DNA of 64,000 nucleotides from Pedobacter psychrophilus (lineage in GTDB: Bacteria; Bacteroidota; Bacteroidia; Sphingobacteriales; Sphingobacteriaceae), in NCBI RefSeq assembly GCF_001652725.1, contig NZ_LWHJ01000011.1, positions 744,001-808,000 on the forward strand, given 5' to 3'. Position numbers and translations under genes: made by a program. This document shows positions 8,238-18,485 of this stretch, one piece after another (position 1 is the stretch's first letter; every line of letters starts with the position of its first letter). The notes under the pieces were generated by a model. That model did not search any database, was not told where the DNA came from, and worked only from the letters and a program-made list of their open reading frames with translations.

Positions 8238-9998
8238 CTAGTTTATTTCCATATAAAAAGGCATTCTCGCTTGTAAACCTTTCATATTGGCAACTTCCTT
8301 AATTTTTTGATAATAAGGATAGCTAACACCAAGTTCTTGTTTAACCATATAAGTTTTAATTTTGTCTCCAGAATTATCTAATAATCCAAAAAAGCCTTGT
8401 TTAATTTCCGGATAGTTTACCAATTTGTAATCATCCAACTTAGCTTTCTTAGCAGCCGATTTAATAGCATCTTCTAAATGCCCAATTCTATCAACTAATT
8501 TAATTTTAATAGCTTGTTCGCCTGTCCAAACTCTACCTTGCCCAATACTATCTACAAAAGTTTGTGAAATTTTTCGTCCTTCTGACACTCTTTTGGTAAA
8601 ATCTGCATAAGTTCTATTAACCTCTTTTTGTAAAATCATTTTTTCTGGTGTGCTTAAAGGTCTTGTTACATCTCCTAAATCTGCAAACTGACCAGTTTTA
8701 ACTCCATCAAAAGTTACACCTAATTTATCATTTAAAAAACCCTTCATATTTGGGATAATCGCAAAAACACCAATAGAACCTGTTATTGTATTTGGCTCTG
8801 CAAAAATAGAATCTGCAGCACAAGAAATATAATAACCTCCAGAAGCAGCGTAATCTCCCATAGAAACAATAAGAGGCTTCACTTTCTTAGTTAATAAAAC
8901 TTCCCTCCAAATCACATCAGACGCTAAAGAACTGCCTCCTGGACTATTAACTCTAAGAACTACAGCTTTTACTTTTTCGTCTAACCTTGCTTTTCTTAAA
9001 GCTTTAGAAATTCCTTCAGAACCAATTGAGTTTTCATCACCCTCGCCACTGTTAATTTCTCCGTTGGCATAAATTATTGCAATCTTATCCTTTGCAGATG
9101 ATGATGATTTGATCGATTTTGCATAATCAGAAATTCCAACTGTTTTAAGATTATCTTTTTTATCGATACCAGTTTTAGATTTTAATTCTTCCAAAACTTC
9201 ATCCTTATATTTTAATGCGTCAATCAATTTTAATTTTACCGCATCTTCAGGAGATCGTGATAATAAATTATTAGCAATAGAAATGACTGAATCCTGAGGA
9301 ATTTTTCTGCTCTTAGCAATTTCGGAAGTAAAATGACCATAAAGTGAGCCCAATAATGATGTTGTTTGTAATCGATTGGCATCGCTCATTTTATCCAAAA
9401 TAAATGGCTCTACTGCACTTTTAAAAGTTCCAACTTTTATGATTTGTGCCTCAATACCCAACTTATCTAATGCACCTTTATAAAAAGTAATTTCAGAACT
9501 AAAACCTTTCAATTCTAAAACACCTTGAGGGTTTAAATAAACTTTGTCTGCTACTGAAGCTAAATAATAAGCTCCCTGAGTATAAACCTCGCTATAAGCA
9601 TAAATAAATTTCTTAGATTTTTTAAAATCAATTAGTGCGTCCCTAATTTCTTCAATTGAAGCAAAACCCGTCATCAGATAACTTACATCTAAGTAAATTC
9701 CTTTAATGTTATCATCATCTTTTGCGTTTTTAATGCTTTTTAAAATATCATTTAAACCAATTGATTTATCGCCTTTAAAAGGTCCAATATCCAAATTATC
9801 TAAAGGAGTAGAAGCACTTCTTTCTATAATTGGAATATTTAAGTTTAAATGTAAGATGGTATTATCCTTAACTTCAATGGTTTCATCAGAGCTGGAAACA
9901 ACCGCTGTAACCCCAGCAATTAAAATTACGAATAACAAAAACGTGGCAATGATTACACCAACCATTGAGGCAAAAACAAACTTAAAGAATTGTTTCAT
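8238..9998 (-). CDS. sppA: Signal peptide peptidase SppA, long (67K) form
   Basis: SppA is a membrane-bound serine/lysine protease that degrades cleaved signal peptides. The 586 residues fit the duplicated E. coli type rather than the short form of about 300 residues. There is one N-terminal membrane helix (about 8-35), an N-terminal half with the likely general-base lysine K152 (ASVADKVYL), and a C-terminal half with the likely nucleophile S386 (GDYAASGGYY) after NSPGGSSLAS near 351-360. A TAnnTTTG element lies 32 bases upstream, and a strong terminator follows the stop, so it is probably a single-gene unit. Confidence 0.93.
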   Translation of the reverse strand: MKQFFKFVFASMVGVIIATFLLFVILIAGVTAVVSSSDETIEVKDNTILHLNLNIPIIERSASTPLDNLDIGPFKGDKSIGLNDILKSIKNAKDDDNIKGIYLDVSYLMTGFASIEEIRDALIDFKKSKKFIYAYSEVYTQGAYYLASVADKVYLNPQGVLELKGFSSEITFYKGALDKLGIEAQIIKVGTFKSAVEPFILDKMSDANRLQTTSLLGSLYGHFTSEIAKSRKIPQDSVISIANNLLSRSPEDAVKLKLIDALKYKDEVLEELKSKTGIDKKDNLKTVGISDYAKSIKSSSSAKDKIAIIYANGEINSGEGDENSIGSEGISKALRKARLDEKVKAVVLRVNSPGGSSLASDVIWREVLLTKKVKPLIVSMGDYAASGGYYISCAADSIFAEPNTITGSIGVFAIIPNMKGFLNDKLGVTFDGVKTGQFADLGDVTRPLSTPEKMILQKEVNRTYADFTKRVSEGRKISQTFVDSIGQGRVWTGEQAIKIKLVDRIGHLEDAIKSAAKKAKLDDYKLVNYPEIKQGFFGLLDNSGDKIKTYMVKQELGVSYPYYQKIKEVANMKGLQARMPFYMEIN

Positions 9999-10029
9999 TA
10001 GAGATTTTTTGTTTTAAAATACTATTTTG

Positions 10030-10037
10030 CAAATATA
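10030..10037 (-). promoter_or_regulatory. Candidate Bacteroidota -7 element for sppA
   Basis: On the minus strand the sequence reads TATATTTG, an exact match to the TAnnTTTG -7 box of Bacteroidota promoters, 32 bases before the sppA ATG. No clear TTG -33 box stands at the usual 17-20 base spacing. Confidence 0.45.
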
Positions 10038-10076
10038 AATTTTAGATGCGCATTAAAAGCAATTGTTACAACATTT

Positions 10077-10574
10077 ATGTGTAAGGTTTACCTACTTTTA
10101 GGAGGTAATCTAGATAATAGGGAAAACAATATCTCCCTAGCTTTAAACCATTTGGAAAAAGAGATTGGAAATATAATACAAAAATCTTCAATTTTTGAGA
10201 CTAAAGCATGGGGTTTACATGAACAACCAGATTTTTTGAACATTGCAGTAATAATTAACACCAATCTAGAGCCATTAGAACTGTTAAAGAAAACACAAAA
10301 GATAGAGAATTTATTAGGTAGAAGGAGGGAAGAAAAATGGGGAGCAAGAACTATGGATATTGATATATTATTTTATGATGATAGAATTATCCATACAAAA
10401 GAATTAACATTACCTCATCCTTTAATTGCTGAAAGAATGTTTGTTTTAATACCTTTAAATGAGATTTCACCAAATTTAATGCATCCTGTTTTATACCAGA
10501 CTATTAACCAACTTTTAATTAATTGTTTAGACCATTTACCTGTTAATAAATATCTTAAAAGTAACATTTATTAA
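10077..10574 (+). CDS. folK: 2-amino-4-hydroxy-6-hydroxymethyldihydropteridine diphosphokinase FolK
   Basis: HPPK transfers pyrophosphate from ATP to 6-hydroxymethyl-dihydropterin, the step before dihydropteroate synthase in folate synthesis. The 165 residues include the N-terminal LLLGGNLDNRENNI, the pterin-site FETKAWGLHEQPDFLNIAV, the RREEKWGARTMDIDILFYDD block with its ATP/Mg-binding DxD, and LPHPLIAERMFVLIPL. All family landmarks are present. It is divergent from sppA and followed six bases later by an HPt gene. Confidence 0.95.
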   Translation: MCKVYLLLGGNLDNRENNISLALNHLEKEIGNIIQKSSIFETKAWGLHEQPDFLNIAVIINTNLEPLELLKKTQKIENLLGRRREEKWGARTMDIDILFYDDRIIHTKELTLPHPLIAERMFVLIPLNEISPNLMHPVLYQTINQLLINCLDHLPVNKYLKSNIY

Positions 10575-10580
10575 AATTTA

Positions 10581-10949
10581 ATGAGAGAAAAAGATGTAAC
10601 AATAGATTTATCATACTTGCAAGATTTAGCAAGTGATAACAAAGATTTTATGGTCGAAATGATAGATGTTTTTCTATTACAGACCCCAAATTATCTGGCA
10701 GTTTTAGAAGAGGGTGTGGTATCTAAAAATTTTAAAACAATTGCAGATGCTTCCCATAAAATAAAGCCAACCTTAACTTTTATGGGGGTTGCTTCCGCTA
10801 AAGAAACCATAACAGAAATGGAAAGTTGGGCTAGGAAAGAAGAAAATTATGAAGGAATTTTAAATGATTTTAACTCATTAAAGGAAGTATTTAAAACCAT
10901 TTACGTTAAACTAGAAGAAAAAAAATCAGAATTTTTAGCTAATGATTAA
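10581..10949 (+). CDS. Stand-alone HPt (histidine phosphotransfer) domain protein
   Basis: This is a 122-residue single-domain HPt protein. The phospho-accepting histidine is H59 in ADASHKIKPTLTFMG, the usual H-x-x-K-x-x-x arrangement, in a four-helix bundle. Such proteins shuttle phosphate between hybrid histidine kinases and response regulators. No kinase or regulator gene is adjacent, so its partners are encoded elsewhere. It follows folK by six bases, which suggests co-transcription only. The stop overlaps the convergent purS stop within TTAA. Confidence 0.85.
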   Translation: MREKDVTIDLSYLQDLASDNKDFMVEMIDVFLLQTPNYLAVLEEGVVSKNFKTIADASHKIKPTLTFMGVASAKETITEMESWARKEENYEGILNDFNSLKEVFKTIYVKLEEKKSEFLAND

Positions 10950-11200
10950 AGCTCTTTAATATCAAAAATGTAACTTTCCATAATCACATTTGCCAAAAGC
11001 TTCTTGCATGCTGTTTCTACTTTTTCTGTAGCAATTTCTTTGTTTTCAGCCTCAATCTCTAAAGTAATGTGTCGGCCAATGCGCACATTGCTTATTTCTG
11101 ATAGATCAAGATTTTTCATGCTCCCTGTAACAGCTTTTCCTTGAGGATCCAAAATTTCTTTTAATGGCATTACATCTATAGCGGCTGAGAATTTTTTCAT
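10946..11200 (-). CDS. purS: Phosphoribosylformylglycinamidine synthase subunit PurS
   Basis: This 84-residue protein matches PurS, the small subunit of the three-part FGAM synthase (PurS, PurQ, PurL) in purine synthesis. It shows KEILDPQGKAVTGSMKNL, the IGRHITLEIEA strand and the tail KKLLANVIMESYIF, which are the family's conserved parts. purQ and purL are not in the window. Its ATG overlaps the pssA stop by four bases (ATGA type), so it is translationally coupled to pssA and lies in the pssA transcript. Confidence 0.9.
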   Translation of the reverse strand: MKKFSAAIDVMPLKEILDPQGKAVTGSMKNLDLSEISNVRIGRHITLEIEAENKEIATEKVETACKKLLANVIMESYIFDIKEL

Positions 11201-11868
11201 GATGAGGTTTTAAAATGTATTTGTGAAAAAAGTATGTATAATATTAATATTATCGGAATTGCTGCGAATTTAAGAAAAGCCAATAAAATTAGGGCTAAAA
11301 TTATGAAAATGAACTTGTATTTATTTAATGCCCAGCTTAAACCACTCATTTTCATGGAGAATAGTTTAATCTCGCTTATTAGCAAATAACTAGTTATTAA
11401 AATTATAGCGATTAGAAAATAGGTGTTTCCAATAATTGGAATATCAATAATTAACCATGGGAAAGAGATAATGAAAAAAGTATTCATTGGGGTATTTAAA
11501 CCTATAAAATCTTCTGTTTGGCGGGTATCGATGTTAAATTTTGCTAAACGCAGAGAAGAAAAAATGGTAATTAAAAATCCAGCATAAGCTAAAGTTCCTG
11601 CACCACTCATTAACAAAAGTTGATACATGATTACACCAGGCAAAAAACCGAAGCTAATCACATCTGCCAAAGAATCTAGTTCTTTTCCAATATCAGATTT
11701 TACATGGAGCAATCTTGCTGCAAATCCATCAAAAAAATCAAATATGCCACTGATTAAAACAAAATAGGCAACCGTTTTAAGGTCGCCATTAAATGCGTAA
11801 ACAATACCAATGCAACCAGAAAAAAGGTTGCCACATGTTAATGCGTTTGGAATGTGTTTTTTTATCAT
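11197..11868 (-). CDS. pssA: CDP-diacylglycerol--serine O-phosphatidyltransferase
   Basis: PssA makes phosphatidylserine from CDP-diacylglycerol and serine at the inner membrane, the precursor of phosphatidylethanolamine. The 223 residues hold about six to eight membrane helices. The complete CDP-alcohol phosphotransferase motif is D44, D47-G48, A51-R52, G61, D65, D69. The N-terminus IPNALTCGNLFSG is typical of the PssA branch. It lies downstream of rho and overlaps purS. The matching decarboxylase gene is not in the window. Confidence 0.92.
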   Translation of the reverse strand: MIKKHIPNALTCGNLFSGCIGIVYAFNGDLKTVAYFVLISGIFDFFDGFAARLLHVKSDIGKELDSLADVISFGFLPGVIMYQLLLMSGAGTLAYAGFLITIFSSLRLAKFNIDTRQTEDFIGLNTPMNTFFIISFPWLIIDIPIIGNTYFLIAIILITSYLLISEIKLFSMKMSGLSWALNKYKFIFIILALILLAFLKFAAIPIILILYILFSQIHFKTSS

Positions 11869-11884
11869 GTTTTGGATAAAAGAT

Positions 11885-11930
11885 AAAGAACAAGGATGAA
11901 AGAAAAAATGATCTTAATCCATTGTTCTTT
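11885..11930 (-). terminator. Possible terminator hairpin after rho
   Basis: An imperfect inverted repeat (AAAGAACAAGGAT at 11885-11897, ATCCATTGTTCTTT at 11917-11930) lies between the rho stop and the pssA start. The minus-strand continuation is only moderately T-rich, so it may terminate weakly or stabilise the rho 3' end. Confidence 0.4.
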
Positions 11931-11953
11931 GTTCCTTATTTTTTGTTCCAGTT

Positions 11954-13525
<1,572 letters not shown>

Positions 13526-13750
13526 TAATATGAATTATTGTCAAGGGATTAAAGTATGATTTATCGATTTTGACCAGGTGCTACATTTAAAATCTTAGAG
13601 CGAATTTATTTGTTTGACTTAATCCGTAGAAAAAGGATAAATTGAGATTACGATGCAATAATATGTAAATATTTGTAATTTCTAAAATTTTGTTAACTTT
13701 TTTTTAATCCCTCTAAAATTATCACATTTGATAAAATCCAAAACTATACA

Positions 13751-14578
13751 ATGAATCGTCAACAGCTTATTGAGCAAATAAAAATTAAAAAATCATTTTT
13801 AAGCATTGGTTTGGATACCGATATCCATAAAATTCCTAAACATTTGTTAGATTTTGATGATCCTGTGTTTGAATTTAACAAACAAATTATTGACGCTACA
13901 AAAAATATTTGTGTTTCATATAAAATTAATACCGCATTTTATGAATGTAGAGGAATTGCTGGTTGGCAATCATTGATCAAAACCTTTAATTATTTACCAA
14001 AAGATATTTTTTCTATTGCTGACGCTAAACGTGGAGATATTGGCAATACTTCTGCAATGTATGCAGATGCTTTTTTTAACAAAGAAAGTTCTAATTTAGA
14101 TTTTGATGCCGTTACAGTTGCTCCATACATGGGAGCGGATTCTGTAAAACCATTTTTAAGCTATAAAGGGAAATGGACTATTTTATTAGCATTAACCTCT
14201 AACGAAAGTGCTCAAGATTTTCAGTTTTTAGAAACTGCGGGTAAACAACTTTTTGAAACTGTATTGACCAAATCACAAGAATGGGCAAATGAGGAGAATA
14301 TGATGTACGTAGTAGGTGCAACAAAGGGTAAGGCTTTCGCCGATATTAGAAAACTGGCTCCAAATCATTTTTTACTGGTTCCCGGAGTTGGTGCGCAAGG
14401 TGGATCTTTAGCGGATGTTTGTAAATATGGTATAACGAAAGAGTGCGGATTAATTGTTAATTCTTCCAGGGCAATTATATATGCCTCTAACGGCTATGAT
14501 TTTGCCGAGGCAGCTAAAATAGAAGCAGAAAAGGTCCAACTTGAGATGGAAAATGAATTGAAAATAATCGGTTTATAA
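13751..14578 (+). CDS. pyrF: Orotidine 5'-phosphate decarboxylase (subfamily 2)
   Basis: PyrF converts OMP to UMP, the last step of pyrimidine synthesis. The 275-residue length marks the longer type-2 family. The N-terminus holds [12 protein letters not shown], and the catalytic D-x-K-x-x-D is D91-K93-D96 (DAKRGDIGN). The phosphate-binding region [14 protein letters not shown] and the late [10 protein letters not shown] block are present. It is divergent from rho, stands alone, and is followed by a hairpin terminator. Confidence 0.94.
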   Translation: MNRQQLIEQIKIKKSFLSIGLDTDIHKIPKHLLDFDDPVFEFNKQIIDATKNICVSYKINTAFYECRGIAGWQSLIKTFNYLPKDIFSIADAKRGDIGNTSAMYADAFFNKESSNLDFDAVTVAPYMGADSVKPFLSYKGKWTILLALTSNESAQDFQFLETAGKQLFETVLTKSQEWANEENMMYVVGATKGKAFADIRKLAPNHFLLVPGVGAQGGSLADVCKYGITKECGLIVNSSRAIIYASNGYDFAEAAKIEAEKVQLEMENELKIIGL

Positions 14579-14602
14579 ACCGAAAAATAAACCGCCAAAA
14601 AC

Positions 14603-14632
14603 AAACCCGATTTCTTCTTGGAAACCGGGTTT
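14603..14632. terminator. Bidirectional hairpin between pyrF and a small ORF
   Basis: AAACCCG and CGGGTTT pair over 7 bp, followed by one A-C mismatch and an inner TTTC/GAAA stem around a 6-base loop. The plus strand continues GCTTTTACTTTTT and the minus strand continues GTTTTTGG, so the hairpin can end both the pyrF transcript and the convergent small ORF. Confidence 0.7.
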
Positions 14633-14636
14633 GCTT

Positions 14637-14753
14637 TTACTTTTTAGAACCACTTGTTTTTTTAGCAGTTTCTGTTTTTTCCGATTTGGTAGATTTCGGG
14701 TCTTTTGATTCTTTTGGAGCTTTGCTCTTAGAATCGCTCTTTGTTGTTGCCAT
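14637..14753 (-). CDS. 38-residue Lys/Ser/Thr-rich basic mini-protein
   Basis: A short ATG-to-TAA frame encodes 38 residues made almost only of Lys, Ser, Thr, Glu, Ala and Pro (starts MATTKSDSKSKAPKE, ends KKTSGSKK). It has no hydrophobic core and should be disordered and nucleic-acid- or surface-binding if made. I recognise no family, although short basic proteins of this composition are common in Sphingobacteriaceae. It ends just before a hairpin with a T run, which supports a real transcript. The start has no rival ATG. Confidence 0.5.
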   Translation of the reverse strand: MATTKSDSKSKAPKESKDPKSTKSEKTETAKKTSGSKK

Positions 14754-15097
14754 AGTTTTCTTGTTTTTAATAGATAAATGATATCAAATGAATATTAAAA
14801 ACAATGCCAAATCATTAAGTATTTTGATGATAATTTTAAAATAATTTCCCCAAATTTTCTATTAAATGTTAAGTTAACAAAAACAGTACTGGAGTTAAAT
14901 TAATTGATATTGGGATTAAAACATATATCAATTTGATAAAATATTTAATGAACAGCTTTATACAAAAAAAGGTGCAAACAAGGAAGTATCATCTAGAATG
15001 GATATTTTGTGCGGGATTGTTTTTAAAATCTATTTCTTGTTGTTTTTGAATTATATAAGCTCATTTGGTAAATTTGATATATATCTAAATAAAAAAC
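14754..15097. other. Gene-free AT-rich stretch
   Basis: Between the mini-protein start and the DUF421 gene I see no credible gene, repeat or hairpin. It must hold the promoters of both, but no exact TAnnTTTG box stands out. A 67-codon frame at 14998-15201 overlaps the DUF421 gene out of frame and has an atypical composition. Confidence 0.5.
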
Positions 15098-15619
15098 ATG
15101 AAAGACTGGATAGAAATAAACGGCACCACCATTTTAGGAATTTGTGTAAGCGTTGCTATTATTTACGTGGTGATAATTGTATTGACGAGGATTTTTGGTA
15201 AACGGAGTTTTTCTAAAATGTCGAGCTTTGATTTTGCGATGACAGTTGCTGTAGGTTCAATAATTGCAACAATCATTCTTTCTCCAAAACCAAGTTTATT
15301 ACAAGGAATTGTTGGGTTATTAATGGTGTATGCCTTACAGCTAATAGCGGCATATTTTAGACGTTTTAAGTTTTTCGAAAAATTGATTGATAATTCTCCT
15401 CTTTTATTAATGGATGGAGAAAAAATATTAGAGGAAAATCTTTTAAAAGCAAGAGTAACAGAAACAGATTTAAGGAGTAAGCTTAGAGAAGCAAACGTTA
15501 TTAAATTATCGCAAATAAAAGCTGTAGTGTTTGAAACTACTGGAGACATCAGTGTTTTACATCATGCCAATGATGATGAAATTGATAGCTGGATTATGAA
15601 AGACGTGTTAAAACGATAA
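15098..15619 (+). CDS. DUF421 (YetF-like) membrane protein
   Basis: This 173-residue protein has an N-terminal membrane part (helices at about 10-32, 45-62 and 68-86), then a small cytoplasmic YetF-type alpha/beta domain (about 95-170). The block LTRIFGKRSFSKMSSFDFAMTVAVGSI is typical of DUF421. The cytoplasmic domain holds PLLLMDGEKILEENL and the LRSKLREANVIKLSQIKAVVFETTGDISVL block. Family function is unknown; Bacillus homologues have been linked to spore and membrane lipid processes. It is monocistronic by position. Confidence 0.85.
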   Translation: MKDWIEINGTTILGICVSVAIIYVVIIVLTRIFGKRSFSKMSSFDFAMTVAVGSIIATIILSPKPSLLQGIVGLLMVYALQLIAAYFRRFKFFEKLIDNSPLLLMDGEKILEENLLKARVTETDLRSKLREANVIKLSQIKAVVFETTGDISVLHHANDDEIDSWIMKDVLKR

Positions 15620-15686
15620 ATTATCTGCTTTATCTAATTCGGAAATTAAGTGCTAGAAACATCTAAATCACTCAAACATATTTAGA

Positions 15687-16025
15687 CTAAATCTCAGTTT
15701 TCTCAACAACCACAGCAGTTCCATAAGCCAATACTTCAGTTAAGCCATTCATTACTTCGTTTGCATCATAACGCATATTTATAATGGCGTTTGCTCCCAT
15801 TTCTTGTCCATGTAAAATTAAAAGTTGAAGAGCTTCCTCTCTGGCCTTTTCACAAAGCTCTGTAAAAATCGCACTTCTACCACCAAAAATAGTCATAAAA
15901 CCACCTGCCATATTACCTAAAACGCTTCTAGAACGAACCGTTATGCCTCTAACTAAACCTAATTGTTTGGTGATTTTGTAACCTTCTAGGCTAGTTGCAG
16001 TTGTTATTAAGATATGTTGGTTCAT
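15687..16025 (-). CDS. YbjQ/UPF0145 family protein
   Basis: The 112-residue protein matches the UPF0145 (YbjQ) family, small alpha/beta proteins that form pentamers and are sometimes labelled heavy-metal-binding. Landmarks are the N-terminal TTATSLEGYKITKQLGLVRG, the NMAGGFMTIFGGRS turn, and the C-terminal GANAIINMRYDANE strand with a late YGTAVVVE. No metal-binding cysteines are seen, so the metal label is doubtful. It lies 79 bases downstream of the RsmH-like gene on the same strand. Confidence 0.85.
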   Translation of the reverse strand: MNQHILITTATSLEGYKITKQLGLVRGITVRSRSVLGNMAGGFMTIFGGRSAIFTELCEKAREEALQLLILHGQEMGANAIINMRYDANEVMNGLTEVLAYGTAVVVEKTEI

Positions 16026-16104
16026 GATTTAAGTTTTTTGAATTAGTAATTTAAGATTTTTTGAATCATAAATAATATTATTTTAAGATTTTTTGTGTAA
16101 AAGC

Positions 16105-17154
16105 TCAAGCCTTAATAGCCCATCTCAATTTTGCAGACCTTGCCCTTGGGTTGCTATTAATTTCTTCGGCTGTTGCCTTAATAATATCTTGAGCTATCTC
16201 ACTATAAATGCCTCCATTATAAAATGCTTTAAATATCTTTTTTACCCTACGGTCTTCGCCGGAATGAAATGAAAGTATGGCAACCTTTCCGCCAGGTGCT
16301 AAAGCATCAGGAAGTTTTTCTAAAAACTTTTCTAATACGCCAAATTCATTATTTACCTCAATTCTTAAAGCCTGGAAACATCTTTGACAAGTTTTTTTAA
16401 TTTCTTCGACTTTATTTGATGGTGCAAGAAAGCTTAAACTTTCTTTAATAATCTCTTTTAAATGAGTTGTGGTTTCAATTTTTTCGCCTCTTTTAATAGC
16501 TTGTATAATTGATGTTGAAATCTGCTCAGCGTACGGCTCATCAGAATTATCAATAAATATTTCTTCCAGCTTTTCCTGTGGAATGGTTTTTAACAAAACT
16601 GCTGCAGATTTTCCGCTACTTGGATTCAGCCTTAAATCCAAAGGTCCATCAATTTTAAAAGAAAAACCTCTGTCCGGATTATCAATTTGCATAGAGGAAA
16701 CCCCTAAATCTGCCAATACAAAATTTAAAGGTCCAGATTCATAAGCAATTAAATCTATGTTAGAAAAATTCATTTTCTTAATGGTCAAAACTTCCGGACC
16801 GTAACCAAGAGCTGCTAATCTGTCTCTCGTTTTTGGTAGCTCAAACGGGTCAACATCTGTGGCATATAAATGTCCGTTTGGCATCAAAAGTTTTAACATT
16901 TCTAAACTATGTCCGCCATAACCTAAAGTAGCATCCATTCCAACTTGCCCGGGTTGTATATTCAAAATTTCCAAAATCTCGTTTACACAGATTGAACGGT
17001 GCATACCAGCCGGAGTACGACCTTGTTGCATTACTTTCTCCACATCTTCAGCAAAATTTTCAGGATTTAATTCCTTATATTTTTCTTTAAAAGATTTAGG
17101 ATGTGTGCCTTTATAACGAACACGTCGAGAACTTTTTGGTGTTTGATCATCCAT
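16105..17154 (-). CDS. RsmH-like SAM-dependent rRNA methyltransferase, divergent and outside the dcw cluster
   Basis: The 349 residues match the RsmH (MraW) fold, which methylates N4 of C1402 in 16S rRNA. The SAM site reads DATLGYGGHS at 74-83. Other family blocks are LADLGVSSMQID, RGFSFKIDGPLDLR, QALRIEVNNEFGVLEKFL and SFHSGEDRRVKK. It differs from canonical RsmH in several ways: a basic N-terminal extension of about 45 residues, HRSICV where HxPVLL is usual, and HSGEDR for HSLEDR. No mraZ, ftsL or ftsI is nearby, while canonical rsmH usually opens the division cluster. It may be a relocated RsmH or a paralogue with a different target. Confidence 0.78.
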   Translation of the reverse strand: MDDQTPKSSRRVRYKGTHPKSFKEKYKELNPENFAEDVEKVMQQGRTPAGMHRSICVNEILEILNIQPGQVGMDATLGYGGHSLEMLKLLMPNGHLYATDVDPFELPKTRDRLAALGYGPEVLTIKKMNFSNIDLIAYESGPLNFVLADLGVSSMQIDNPDRGFSFKIDGPLDLRLNPSSGKSAAVLLKTIPQEKLEEIFIDNSDEPYAEQISTSIIQAIKRGEKIETTTHLKEIIKESLSFLAPSNKVEEIKKTCQRCFQALRIEVNNEFGVLEKFLEKLPDALAPGGKVAILSFHSGEDRRVKKIFKAFYNGGIYSEIAQDIIKATAEEINSNPRARSAKLRWAIKA

Positions 17155-17341
17155 GATGGATGTAAAAATAAGGAAATGTAATAAAGTGAAGTGTTAATTT
17201 GAATGTTTTTTTGATTTAAGAAAAGTTTATAAAATATCCATTTAGATAGTTCTAAATATGAAAAGTCAGCTATTCAAATCCTATTATAAGGCAATTTTTG
17301 TTTACTTTGCCGAAAAACATTCGATTATTACCCTTTTATAT

Positions 17342-17686
17342 ATGATAGAGACAAATTTATATTATCCGCTTTGGAAAAGATACCTACCAGTTTTTGCTAT
17401 TCAACTCAAAAAGGCGCTATCAGAAGAACAAGAGATCAACTTCACAAAATCTGATTTTCATAGTTTGGGCAACAGAAACAAATCTGATTATGGTTTTAGT
17501 TTAGAGTTAGAAAATGGAAAAGCAAAAAATAATATTTCCGGATCTGCAGTGGCAAGAGATTTATATGAAGTGCTGCTTAATGATGCTAAAATAAAAGAAT
17601 TACTACAGGGAAAACATTATAAGATCAGTATGGGAAAAGCATACATTCTTAAAATTGTAGCAATAGTCAAACCTGAAGCAGAATAA
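17342..17686 (+). CDS. Small conserved-looking hypothetical protein
   Basis: The 114-residue product starting at MIETNLYYPLWKRYLP is soluble, with mixed charge and alternating beta and helix (FSLELENGKAKNNISGSAVARDLYEVLL, then YKISMGKAYILKIVAI). I do not recognise the family. A longer frame starts at 17258, but its extra 28 residues look unlike coding sequence. A near-consensus -7 box (TACTTTG at 17303-17309) also lies inside it, which favours the ATG at 17342. It stands alone, divergent from the RsmH-like gene. Confidence 0.65.
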   Translation: MIETNLYYPLWKRYLPVFAIQLKKALSEEQEINFTKSDFHSLGNRNKSDYGFSLELENGKAKNNISGSAVARDLYEVLLNDAKIKELLQGKHYKISMGKAYILKIVAIVKPEAE

Positions 17687-17789
17687 GCATAAATACCTTA
17701 TCACTTTTTATCTAACAGCAAAAAGTAAAAAAACAGGACAATCTTTGAAAGAACTGCTAAATATAAAATGTGCCATGGCAAGAAATAGC

Positions 17790-18485
17790 TTATTTTTTCT
17801 GATATAATTCAAGAACTTCTTTAAGGTGTGCTTTTAATATAGGTAGTTGCGTATTAGCAAATGATTTAACTTCTTCGTCATTTCCAGTAGTTATTTTTTC
17901 ATAAATAGCTATTTTAGCTTGATGATCGTCCATAGAAAGTTTAAGATATTTACGCTCAATATCCTCATTATGATCAGATAAAGTAGAAGTTGTAGAAGAT
18001 TTTGAAAGTGAGATGTTTCTTGAAGATGCAAATTTTTGTAAATTATTGTTTGCTAGTGTATAATCAACTATCATTTTATTAGCATAGTTCAGTATTAAAG
18101 CATTTTTAGTCTTTTTCTGTATTTCTTTTGCAATTTCTATTTCTGCTAAGCCCGATTGATAAGCTTGTAATAAAAACTTATCAGTACTCATGATTTGGTT
18201 CCTCCAAGCTTCTGCCAGACTTTGATTAGCAATATTTTCGACCGGAGTTGAATTATCTGGCATTATCTTCTCTTCGCTTACTATAGCTGCTGAGCCCATT
18301 CCTAAAGAACTTTGTGGCAAGTTTCTGTTAACAGGAGGTGGAACAGAACGGTTAATGCCCGATTTGTTAAATGTAATACCGGTAGAGTCTTTAGCTGATG
18401 CACTATTTTGTGAAACTCTACCACTTGAGCATGAATAACAAGCTAGAACTAATAAAGTAAAATAGGTAAGATAAATATTTTTCAT
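17790..18485 (-). CDS. DUF4142 lipoprotein
   Basis: A signal peptide with a lipobox at VLAC (C16; C19 is an alternative) marks this as a lipoprotein. Residues about 25-80 are a Ser/Pro/Asn-rich linker. The C-terminal DUF4142 domain (about 92-230) is a ferritin-like four-helix fold with KFLLQAYQSGLAEIEIAKEI, YANKMIVDYTLANNNL and DDHQAKIAIYEKITTGNDEEVKSFA. The domain is common in Bacteroidota and Proteobacteria envelope proteins and its role is unknown. It appears monocistronic. Confidence 0.82.
   Translation of the reverse strand: MKNIYLTYFTLLVLACYSCSSGRVSQNSASAKDSTGITFNKSGINRSVPPPVNRNLPQSSLGMGSAAIVSEEKIMPDNSTPVENIANQSLAEAWRNQIMSTDKFLLQAYQSGLAEIEIAKEIQKKTKNALILNYANKMIVDYTLANNNLQKFASSRNISLSKSSTTSTLSDHNEDIERKYLKLSMDDHQAKIAIYEKITTGNDEEVKSFANTQLPILKAHLKEVLELYQKK

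Noticed and set aside
14579-15097. CRISPR array or tRNA in gene-free gaps
   Set aside because: No regularly spaced direct repeats and no cloverleaf-like stems were found in this or the other gaps.
14998-15201. A 67-codon plus-strand frame overlapping the DUF421 gene
   Set aside because: It overlaps a confident gene out of frame, with Cys/Arg/Tyr-rich composition unlike real proteins of this genome.
17258-17341. Longer N-terminus for the 17342 hypothetical gene
   Set aside because: The extra residues are poorly coding and a near-consensus -7 box lies inside them.
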